A stretch of DNA of 23,231 bases from an uncultured Prevotellaceae bacterium (GTDB taxonomy: Bacteria; Bacteroidota; Bacteroidia; Bacteroidales; Bacteroidaceae), in the NCBI GenBank assembly GCA_937891085.1, contig CALAEY010000015.1, positions 1-23,231 of the forward strand. Direction: 5' to 3'. Each line of letters starts with the position of its first letter. Positions within the stretch are counted from its first letter, which is position 1. Both the position numbers and the translations under genes were made by a program. Positions 1 through 6,390 of this stretch are shown in pieces. The notes below the pieces were generated by a model. That model was not told where the DNA came from. It made no database searches and worked only from the letters and a program-made list of their open reading frames with translations.

Positions 1-5
1 AACCA

Positions 6-29
6 GAGATGCCATGAAATGGGTGTCTC
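6..29 (+). repeat. Imperfect hairpin upstream of the first gene
   Basis: Positions 6-13 (GAGATGCC) can pair with 22-29 (GGTGTCTC) over 8 base pairs, two of them G-U when read as RNA, around an 8-base loop. It lies 18 bases before the first start codon. No T-run follows, so it is not a clean terminator. It resembles the GAGACGC/GCGTCTC hairpins that are common between Bacteroidetes genes. It could be the 3' end of the transcript from the left or a hairpin in the next gene's leader. Its left context is outside the window. Confidence 0.3.
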
Positions 30-47
30 GCAATTAAATATTTTCGA

Positions 48-257
48 ATGAAAAATGTAAACTCATTTCTACTTTTTCCAATTTATGTCATTGGATTTAT
101 AGGTGCTACATATGATTTCTTCTTTTATGAAGGAAGAAGTTCTTGGCACAGTGCTTTTTATGCACTTGTATTCTTAGGAGCCGCATGGTCAAAGTTCAAT
201 GATTATAGAAAACAAAAGGAATTAGAGCGGAAAAAGCAGAATAATTCAGAAAAATAA
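48..257 (+). CDS. Small two-helix membrane protein, unknown function
   Basis: A 69-residue protein I do not recognise. Two hydrophobic stretches are visible, at about residues 6-26 and 34-49, separated by a short polar turn (YEGRSSWHS). They are followed by a strongly basic tail of about 20 residues rich in K, R, E and Q. This suggests a small inner-membrane hairpin protein with a cytoplasmic, possibly coiled, tail. The DNA is AT-rich, as is usual for small accessory genes here. It is on the same strand as leuS, 37 bases from the leuS start. The probable leuS -7 box begins just after its stop codon, so leuS need not depend on its transcription. The composition and clear membrane pattern argue that it is real. 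No function can be assigned. Confidence 0.6.
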   Translation: MKNVNSFLLFPIYVIGFIGATYDFFFYEGRSSWHSAFYALVFLGAAWSKFNDYRKQKELERKKQNNSEK

Positions 258-259
258 CG

Positions 260-267
260 TAATTTTG
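260..267 (+). promoter_or_regulatory. Probable leuS promoter, -7 box TAATTTTG
   Basis: TAATTTTG fits the Bacteroidetes -7 consensus TAnnTTTG and is followed by CAACCG, a context seen at many promoters of translation genes in this phylum. No good TTTG lies 19-20 bases upstream, so the -33 box is weak. Transcription would begin near 273, leaving a leader of about 22 bases before the ATG at 295. The in-frame TTG at 265 lies inside this box, so it is unlikely to be the start codon. Confidence 0.5.
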
Positions 268-294
268 CAACCGTTTAATTATAAGATAGGTATT

Positions 295-3132
295 ATGGAT
301 TACAATTTCAGGGAAATCGAAAAAAAATGGCAAAAGCGTTGGGTAGACAACCAAACGTATAAGGTAAAAGAAGATGAGAACAAGAAGAAGTTCTATGTGC
401 TCAACATGTTTCCTTATCCATCTGGAGCAGGATTGCACGTAGGTCATCCTCTGGGATACATTGCATCTGACATCTACGCACGTTACAAACGTCTGCAGGG
501 CTTCAATGTACTGAACCCAATGGGCTATGATGCTTATGGACTTCCTGCAGAGCAATACGCCATTCAAACTGGTCAGCACCCTGCCATTACTACTGTCAAT
601 AACATCAATCGCTATCGCTCTCAGCTCGATAAGATAGGCTTCTGTTTCGATTGGGATAGGGAAGTGCGCACTTGCGATCCTATCTACTACAAATGGACAC
701 AATGGGCTTTCCAAAAGATGTTCGAGAGTTTCTATTGCAACAAATACCAGATGGCACAACCAATCTCTGAATTGGTGAAGCATTTCGAAACTAAAGGTAC
801 AGAAGGCCTGGACGTAGCTTGCACAGAGGAAATCAGCTTCACAGCTGCAGAATGGAATGCCAAGAGCGAGAAGGAAAAGCAGGAGACATTGATGAACTAC
901 CGCATTGCCTATCTGGGAGAAACCATGGTGAACTGGTGCCCAAAACTTGGTACCGTACTTGCCAACGATGAGGTAGTAGAAGGTCTCTCCGTGCGTGGCG
1001 GTTATCCTGTGGAGCAGAAGAAGATGCGCCAATGGTGCCTCCGTACTTCAGCATACGCTCAGCGCTTGCTCGATGGACTTGACGTGATAGATTGGACAGA
1101 TTCCCTGAAAGAGACACAACGCAACTGGATTGGTCGCTCTGAAGGGGCAGAAGTGCAATTCAAAGTGAAGGACAGCGACTTGGAATTTACCATTTTCACC
1201 ACGCGTGCAGATACTATGTATGGCGTGACTTTCATGGTTTTGGCACCAGAAAGCGAATTGGTTCCTCAAGTGACTACCGAAGCACAGAAAGCAGAGGTAG
1301 AAGCCTATCTGGATAGAACGAAGAAACGCACTGAAAGAGACAGAATAGCAGATCGCAGTGTAACAGGTGTATTCTCTGGCAGTTATGCCATCAATCCATT
1401 TACTGGTGAAGCCGTACCTATCTGGATAAGCGACTATGTATTAGCTGGCTATGGAACAGGTGCCATCATGGCCGTTCCTGCACACGATAGTCGTGACTAT
1501 GCGTTTGCAAAGCACTTCAATCTGCCTATCGTTCCATTGGTGGAAGGATGTGATGTAAGTGAAGAGAGTTTCGATGCCAAGGAAGGCATTGTATGCAACT
1601 CACCAAAGAGTGGGGTAGAACCTTACTGCGACCTCAACCTCAATGGTTTGACCATCAAGGAAGCCATTGCTGCTACGAAGAAATACGTGAAAGAACATCA
1701 TCTGGGACGCGTGAAAGTGAATTATCGTCTGCGTGATGCCATCTTCTCTCGTCAGCGCTATTGGGGAGAACCATTCCCAGTATACTACAAGGACGGCATG
1801 CCTTATATGATTCCAGCAGAGTGCTTGCCTTTGGAACTTCCTGAGATTGATGAATATAAGCCAACAGAAACGGGTGAACCTCCATTGGGACGCGCCACTA
1901 AATGGGCTTGGGATGAAGTGAATAAGCAAGTGGTGGAAAATACCAAGATTGACAATAAGACAGTATTCCCATTGGAACTGAGTACGATGCCTGGTTTTGC
2001 TGGTTCTAGCGCTTACTATCTGCGCTATATGGATCCTAAGAATGAGGAGGCATTGGTTTCTCAGAAAGCTGACCATTATTGGAAGAACGTAGATCTTTAT
2101 GTGGGTGGTACTGAGCATGCTACTGGACACTTGATCTACTCTCGTTTCTGGAACAAGTTCCTCAAAGACCTTGGTGTTTCTGAAATGGAAGAACCATTCC
2201 AGAAATTGGTCAATCAAGGTATGATTCAAGGCCGAAGCAACTTCGTCTATCGCATCAAAAACACCAATACGTTTGTGTCACTTGGTTTGAAGAATCAGTA
2301 TGATGTAACGCCAATCCATGTGGATGTAAACATCGTCAGCAACGATATACTTGATATTGAGGCCTTCAAGAACTGGAATCCTGAATATAAGACCGCTGAA
2401 TTTATCCTCGAAAACGGCAAATATATCTGCGGATGGGCCATTGAGAAGATGAGTAAGTCTATGTTCAATGTGGTGAACCCTGATATGATTGTAGAGAAAT
2501 ATGGTGCAGATACATTGCGTATGTACGAGATGTTCCTTGGTCCTGTGGAGCAATCAAAGCCTTGGGATACCAATGGTATAGACGGTGTGCATCGCTTCTT
2601 GAAGAAGTTCTGGACACTCTTCTACGATCGTAATTACAATTTCTTAGTGACGGATGAAGCTCCTACTAAGGACGAACTGAAATCGCTTCATAAACTGATA
2701 AAGAAGGTGACAGGTGATATAGAGCAATTCTCTTACAATACCAGTATCAGTGCCTTCATGATCTGTGTAAATGAACTCTTCACACTGAAATGCAGCAAGA
2801 AGGCTGTGTTGGAGCCATTTGTGATTACTTTGGCACCATTTGCTCCTCATATTGCAGAAGAACTTTGGAGCATTCTTGGACATGAGACCTCTGTATGCGA
2901 TGCTCAATGGCCTGCTTACAATGAGGATTACTTGAAGGAAAGCACAATCAACTACACCGTTTCATTCAATGGAAAGGCTCGTTACAACAAGGAATTTGCT
3001 ATTGATGCTACGAAAGAAACCATTGAAAAGGAAACCATTGCTGACGAGCGTTCAGAGAAGTGGATGGAAGGTAAGCAAGTAGTGAAAGTAATCGTAGTTC
3101 CAAACAAAATCGTTAACATTGTCATCAAATAA
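295..3132 (+). CDS. leuS: Leucyl-tRNA synthetase
   Basis: Charges tRNA-Leu with leucine in the cytoplasm; a class I synthetase of 945 residues. The HIGH-type motif is HVGH at residues 48-51, within FPYPSGAGLHVGHPLGY. The KMSKS loop is at 718-722. The CP1 editing domain is recognisable by TTRADT and by GTGAIMAVPAHDSRDY with its conserved aspartate. Two extra segments are present, one before VNWCP and one of about 60 residues between QGMIQG and KMSKS; both look like the insertions usual in Bacteroidetes LeuRS. I chose the ATG at 295 because an earlier in-frame TTG (265) falls in the probable promoter and MDYNFREIEKKWQKRW is the usual N-terminus. The stop codon overlaps the next start by one base (TAATG), so yitT is probably translationally coupled. 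Confidence 0.97.
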   Translation: MDYNFREIEKKWQKRWVDNQTYKVKEDENKKKFYVLNMFPYPSGAGLHVGHPLGYIASDIYARYKRLQGFNVLNPMGYDAYGLPAEQYAIQTGQHPAITTVNNINRYRSQLDKIGFCFDWDREVRTCDPIYYKWTQWAFQKMFESFYCNKYQMAQPISELVKHFETKGTEGLDVACTEEISFTAAEWNAKSEKEKQETLMNYRIAYLGETMVNWCPKLGTVLANDEVVEGLSVRGGYPVEQKKMRQWCLRTSAYAQRLLDGLDVIDWTDSLKETQRNWIGRSEGAEVQFKVKDSDLEFTIFTTRADTMYGVTFMVLAPESELVPQVTTEAQKAEVEAYLDRTKKRTERDRIADRSVTGVFSGSYAINPFTGEAVPIWISDYVLAGYGTGAIMAVPAHDSRDYAFAKHFNLPIVPLVEGCDVSEESFDAKEGIVCNSPKSGVEPYCDLNLNGLTIKEAIAATKKYVKEHHLGRVKVNYRLRDAIFSRQRYWGEPFPVYYKDGMPYMIPAECLPLELPEIDEYKPTETGEPPLGRATKWAWDEVNKQVVENTKIDNKTVFPLELSTMPGFAGSSAYYLRYMDPKNEEALVSQKADHYWKNVDLYVGGTEHATGHLIYSRFWNKFLKDLGVSEMEEPFQKLVNQGMIQGRSNFVYRIKNTNTFVSLGLKNQYDVTPIHVDVNIVSNDILDIEAFKNWNPEYKTAEFILENGKYICGWAIEKMSKSMFNVVNPDMIVEKYGADTLRMYEMFLGPVEQSKPWDTNGIDGVHRFLKKFWTLFYDRNYNFLVTDEAPTKDELKSLHKLIKKVTGDIEQFSYNTSISAFMICVNELFTLKCSKKAVLEPFVITLAPFAPHIAEELWSILGHETSVCDAQWPAYNEDYLKESTINYTVSFNGKARYNKEFAIDATKETIEKETIADERSEKWMEGKQVVKVIVVPNKIVNIVIK

Positions 3133-4103
3133 TGATAACATTACACAAGCCTACTAAGGCAGACATACAGGCAGAAATCAAAGATATGTTTTTCATTACC
3201 TTTGGTCTTTGCTGCTATGCTATCGCATGGGCAGCATTCATGCTTCCTTATCAGATAACTACTGGTGGTACAACAGGTATCGGTGCTATCATCTTCTACG
3301 CCACTGGATTTCCGATTCAGACAACCTATTTTATCATCAATGCCATTTTGATTTTATTTGCCATTAAATTTTTAGGAATTAAATTTACACTAAGAACAAG
3401 TTATAGTATTGTTCTACTTACATTCTTACTTTGGTGGTTCCAGAAAATTATCAATGGTGAAGATGGTATTCCTCCATTAATATTAGGTGAAGGACAAGAA
3501 TTCATGGCTTGTATTATTGGTGCAGTTATTTGTGGATTTGGATTAGGTATTGTATTCAATGCTAATGGAAGTACTGGTGGTACGGATATCATCGCTGCTA
3601 TTGTCAATAAGTATAAAGATGTAAGTTTAGGACGTATGATTCAGATTTGTGATCTTATCATCATAGGTTCTTGTTACTTTGTATTTTATGATTTAAAACG
3701 TGTCATCTTTGGTTTGGTAACCTTATTTATTATTGGTTATGTACTTGATTATGTAGTCAATGGAGCACGTCAAGCTGTTCAATTCTTCATATTCTCTAAA
3801 GAATATCAAAAGATAGCTGATCATATCAATAAAGACACTCACAGAGGTGTTACTGTAATTGATGGCACAGGATGGTATAAGAAACAACCAGTGAAAGTAC
3901 TGGTAGTTATGGCTTATAAAAAGCAATCTGTTGAAATTTTCCGGCTTATAAAAAGCATTGATCCTAATGCCTTTGTATCTCAAAGTGCAGTAATTGGTGT
4001 ATTTGGTGAAGGTTTCAATCAAATAAAAGCTAAAGTCAAGAAAGACAACAAACAAGAGCCTATTGTTTTAGACGGTCAAATCATTTCAGAAAAAGAAGCA
4101 TGA
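3132..4103 (+). CDS. YitT family integral membrane protein (DUF161 + DUF2179)
   Basis: A 323-residue multi-pass membrane protein. Residues about 18-215 hold five or six hydrophobic helices with the family signature FGLGIVFNANGSTGGTDIIA. The soluble C-terminal part (about 225-305) matches DUF2179 in position and character, a small domain proposed to bind a ligand. Family members are widespread in Bacteroidetes and Firmicutes; the transported or sensed substrate is not established. The start overlaps the leuS stop by one base and the stop overlaps the rdgB start by four (ATGA), so it sits in the middle of a coupled three-gene operon. Base composition changes inside the gene: about the first 200 bases resemble leuS, while the rest is much richer in A+T (3361-3420 has only 13 G+C in 60). 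Family assignment is confident; function is not. Confidence 0.9.
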   Translation: MITLHKPTKADIQAEIKDMFFITFGLCCYAIAWAAFMLPYQITTGGTTGIGAIIFYATGFPIQTTYFIINAILILFAIKFLGIKFTLRTSYSIVLLTFLLWWFQKIINGEDGIPPLILGEGQEFMACIIGAVICGFGLGIVFNANGSTGGTDIIAAIVNKYKDVSLGRMIQICDLIIIGSCYFVFYDLKRVIFGLVTLFIIGYVLDYVVNGARQAVQFFIFSKEYQKIADHINKDTHRGVTVIDGTGWYKKQPVKVLVVMAYKKQSVEIFRLIKSIDPNAFVSQSAVIGVFGEGFNQIKAKVKKDNKQEPIVLDGQIISEKEA

Positions 4104-4678
4104 AGAAAATAGTTTTCGCAACTAATAATGCACATAAACTTCAAGAAGTATCAGAAATATTAGGAGATAAACTTCAAGTATTGAGTTTGAAGAAAATTCA
4201 TTGTGAAGAAGACATCCCAGAAACTTCAGATACCATAGAAGGGAATGCCCATCAGAAAGCTGAATATATTTATAACAACTATCATGTGGATTGTTTTGCT
4301 GATGATACTGGTTTAGAAGTTGAAGCTCTGAATGGTGCTCCAGGTGTATATTCTGCACGCTATGCTGGTCCTCAGCATAATTCTAAAGACAACATTCGAA
4401 AGCTTTTAGCTGATATGCAGGATAAAGAGAATAGAAATGCACAGTTCAGAACGGCCATTCTTTTGATTGTAGACGGTAAAAAGCATCTTTTCGAGGGAAC
4501 TATCAAAGGAAAAATAATCCGCTCTGAGAGAGGCTCTGGTGGCTTTGGATACGATTCTGTCTTCGTACCAGAAGGTTTTGAAAAGACATTTGCCGAACTT
4601 GGAGAAGAAATAAAGAACAAAATCAGTCATAGAGCTATAGCAACAAAGAAGTTGGTAAAGTTTCTTCTGCATGAGTAA
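4100..4678 (+). CDS. rdgB: dITP/XTP pyrophosphatase (non-canonical purine NTPase)
   Basis: A 192-residue HAM1/RdgB family enzyme that hydrolyses dITP, ITP and XTP to the monophosphate plus pyrophosphate, keeping deaminated purines out of DNA and RNA. The visible motifs are the N-terminal FATNNAHKLQE (residues 6-16, the SxNxxKxxE-like phosphate-binding segment), ADDTGLEVEALNGAPGVYSARYAG with the catalytic aspartates, GFGYDSVF, and SHRAIA near the C-terminus. The length is normal for the family. It begins four bases inside yitT and ends the leuS-yitT-rdgB operon. No convincing hairpin terminator follows; the DNA runs straight into the AT-rich gap. Confidence 0.95.
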   Translation: MKKIVFATNNAHKLQEVSEILGDKLQVLSLKKIHCEEDIPETSDTIEGNAHQKAEYIYNNYHVDCFADDTGLEVEALNGAPGVYSARYAGPQHNSKDNIRKLLADMQDKENRNAQFRTAILLIVDGKKHLFEGTIKGKIIRSERGSGGFGYDSVFVPEGFEKTFAELGEEIKNKISHRAIATKKLVKFLLHE

Positions 4679-5143
4679 TAAACACTATACATCATTATAA
4701 TTATCTCTTAGTTTAAAAATTAATTAAAAAGAAAATGTTGATGATATTAGTCGGTTAATAGTGTGGAAAACTTTTTTACTTTTTTCTTGCTTTTTAAGTT
4801 ATTAATGTTTTGAGATAAGTTTTGTGAAAGTTATAAACACTATATATGAAGTCAAAAAACATTGAAATAAAATGAATTACTGAAATTGAAATTGAAATTA
4901 TCAACAGGTGTTTAAGTATATTGATGTAGATTGTATTATTAGTAGTTGATAGTTGATTATTCTGCTTTTGATAGTGGGAAACTTTTTCAAATTTTATGAC
5001 TTATTTTTTTGGTGGATTAATTTACATGAAAGTATAACAATATAAGTGAATAATGCAAGAATAAAATATAAAATTCTTTCAACTTTTTATTTACAAGTTA
5101 TCAACAGTTATACACATATATATAAACAATAGCAGATAAAGAT
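4679..5143. other. AT-rich gap with DnaA-box-like cluster; candidate replication origin
   Basis: No gene is seen in these 465 bases, which are only about 20% G+C (13/60 in 4801-4860, 12/60 in 4861-4920). On the plus strand four 9-mers fit TTATnnACA: 4831-4839 (TTATAAACA), 4898-4906 and 5098-5106 (TTATCAACA), and 5108-5116 (TTATACACA). The last two are 10 bases apart, start to start. Minus-strand near-matches are TGTGGAAAA at 4762-4770 and TGTTGATGA at 4736-4744. Other repeats are three tandem TGAAAT (4881-4898), two tandem AGTTGAT (4944-4957), two copies of a GTGGGAAACTTTTT-like block (4758-4777, 4971-4987), and TATTATTAGTAG (4934-4945). The mix of AT-rich DNA and clustered DnaA-like boxes is what an oriC looks like. 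dnaA itself is not in the window, and flanking gene directions do not show the usual divergence. A DnaA-binding regulatory region is the main alternative. Confidence 0.45.
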
Positions 5144-5680
5144 ATGCGTAAACTTAAAATTACAGAATTGAACAGAATCTCTGCAGAGGAGTTTAAGGAA
5201 GCTAAGAAACTACCTCTGATTGTGGTACTGGATAATGTAAGAAGTCTGTATAATGTTGGTTCTGTATTTCGCACATCGGATGCTTTTCGTGTAGAAAGTA
5301 TATATCTTTGTGGTATTTCTGCCACTCCGCCTCATCAAGAAATACATAAGACAGCCTTAGGAGCAGAGGATACAGTAGATTGGAAGTATTTCAAGGATAC
5401 CACTGAAGCCATCAAAGAACTGAAGTATGCAGGTTATTTTATCTATTCTATTGAGCAAGTAGAAGGCAGTGTGATGCTGCAAAATCTTCAGTTGGATAAA
5501 AGCAAAAAATATGCTGTAGTCTTAGGAAATGAGGTGAAAGGTGTGCAACAAGAAGTAGTAAATCTTTCTAATGGCTGTATAGAGATTCCTCAGTTTGGCA
5601 CGAAGCATTCACTGAATGTTTCTACGACAGCTGGCATTGTGATATGGGATTTCTTTAAGCAGATACACACAACATTATAG
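5144..5680 (+). CDS. TrmH/SpoU family RNA methyltransferase
   Basis: A 178-residue SPOUT-fold, SAM-dependent 2'-O-ribose methyltransferase acting on tRNA or rRNA. All three family motifs are present: motif 1 LDNVRSLYNVGSVFRTSDAF (about residues 29-48, with the catalytic arginine), motif 2 VVLGNEVKGV (about 125-134), and motif 3 EIPQFGTKHSLNVSTTAGI (about 147-165, the knotted SAM site). It has the SPOUT domain and only a short N-terminal leader, without the extra substrate-binding domain of RlmB. That makes tRNA a plausible target, but I cannot name the nucleotide. It is the first gene right of the AT-rich gap, and no standard promoter was found before it. Its stop codon overlaps that of the convergent DUF4294 gene by 6 bases. 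Confidence 0.93.
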   Translation: MRKLKITELNRISAEEFKEAKKLPLIVVLDNVRSLYNVGSVFRTSDAFRVESIYLCGISATPPHQEIHKTALGAEDTVDWKYFKDTTEAIKELKYAGYFIYSIEQVEGSVMLQNLQLDKSKKYAVVLGNEVKGVQQEVVNLSNGCIEIPQFGTKHSLNVSTTAGIVIWDFFKQIHTTL

Positions 5681-6286
5681 CTGTCCGCTTAAGACTTGCA
5701 GAATCACTCTTTCAGTAAGTTGATCGTCACCTTCTGCATCATATTCTTTTTTAAGACTGGCACCAAATGTCCATGCAAAAGCTTGATAGAAACCAGCTTT
5801 CAGTGGTCCTAAAAAGGCTTTTACCAATTCATAGGAAGTTTGGTTATTCTGTCGATCAATTAGTTTGATAAGCAGTTTTCCCTGATTGTAAGTTAGTTTC
5901 TTGAGTTTAGGGGTATATTGAGCTTTCAATCCTTTTTCGAGATCTTTGATATGGCGATCTTTGGCTTTATCATCAGGAAGTGTTTGCAGATATTCGTAGG
6001 TTTCTATGACGGCTAAATTGATTTCATTGGCAATGGGAAGCACTTTCTTTACGTCTCTGACCAACTTAGTATAATTATTTTGTTGGCGCTTGTTCTTGAA
6101 GTGCAGAGGTTTGAAACAATAAAGTGTTTGTAAATCCAAATCGGGAAGTGTATCTCCATCAATGACAATTATAGGAACCCTATAGCCTCCTTCAACTTTC
6201 AAGGGAACTCTCCTTCTTCGTTGTGCTTCGGCATTGCTGAGGCAGCAGAAGAGCAATAGGATCACTATGAGTACGTAATTTTTCAT
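5675..6286 (-). CDS. DUF4294 protein, secreted, unknown function
   Basis: A 203-residue protein starting MKNYVLIVILLLFCCLSNAEAQ, a clear signal peptide cleaved near residue 22. An upstream in-frame extension of 39 residues exists, but it lacks family-like sequence and would bury the signal peptide, so I use the ATG at 6284-6286. After RRRR, the mature part includes GGYRVPIIVIDGDTLPD and, towards the C-terminus, a charged helical region and QGKLLIKLIDRQNNQTSYELVKAFLGPLKAGFYQAFAW (split here only for description), which I recognise as DUF4294, a Bacteroidetes-specific periplasmic family without known function. It is divergent from the HhH/beta-barrel gene with 104 bases between the starts, and convergent with the methyltransferase, overlapping it by 6 bases. 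Confidence 0.87.
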   Translation of the reverse strand: MKNYVLIVILLLFCCLSNAEAQRRRRVPLKVEGGYRVPIIVIDGDTLPDLDLQTLYCFKPLHFKNKRQQNNYTKLVRDVKKVLPIANEINLAVIETYEYLQTLPDDKAKDRHIKDLEKGLKAQYTPKLKKLTYNQGKLLIKLIDRQNNQTSYELVKAFLGPLKAGFYQAFAWTFGASLKKEYDAEGDDQLTERVILQVLSGQL

Positions 6287-6328
6287 GTTGCAAAAATAAT
6301 GTATTCCACAAAAAAAAGTATATTTCTG

Positions 6329-6359
6329 CTTGTTTCTTAACGAAATTAAAGTATCTTCG
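6329..6359 (+). promoter_or_regulatory. Promoter of the HhH/beta-barrel gene
   Basis: CTTG at 6329-6332, then 19 bases, then TATCTTCG at 6352-6359: a good match to the Bacteroidetes TTTG-N19-TAnnTTTG promoter. Transcription would begin near 6366, giving a leader of about 25 bases before the ATG at 6391. Confidence 0.5.
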
Positions 6360-6390
6360 CACCGATTTTTAATTTTATTATTAAGCAGAC

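Noticed and set aside
196..1032. A 278-codon minus-strand frame across leuS
   Set aside because: It is antisense to a clearly coding region with conserved LeuRS sequence; the translation shows no family features and no promoter precedes it.
4758..4987. Two GTGGGAAACTTTTT-like blocks and other repeats in the AT-rich gap as a CRISPR array
   Set aside because: Copies are few, short, diverged and irregularly spaced, and no cas genes are present.
6291..6298. Minus-strand TATTTTTG as a promoter for the DUF4294 gene
   Set aside because: It fits the -7 consensus, but lies only four bases from the ATG and has no TTTG at 19-20 bases upstream, so transcription would begin at or inside the start codon. 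Not listed.
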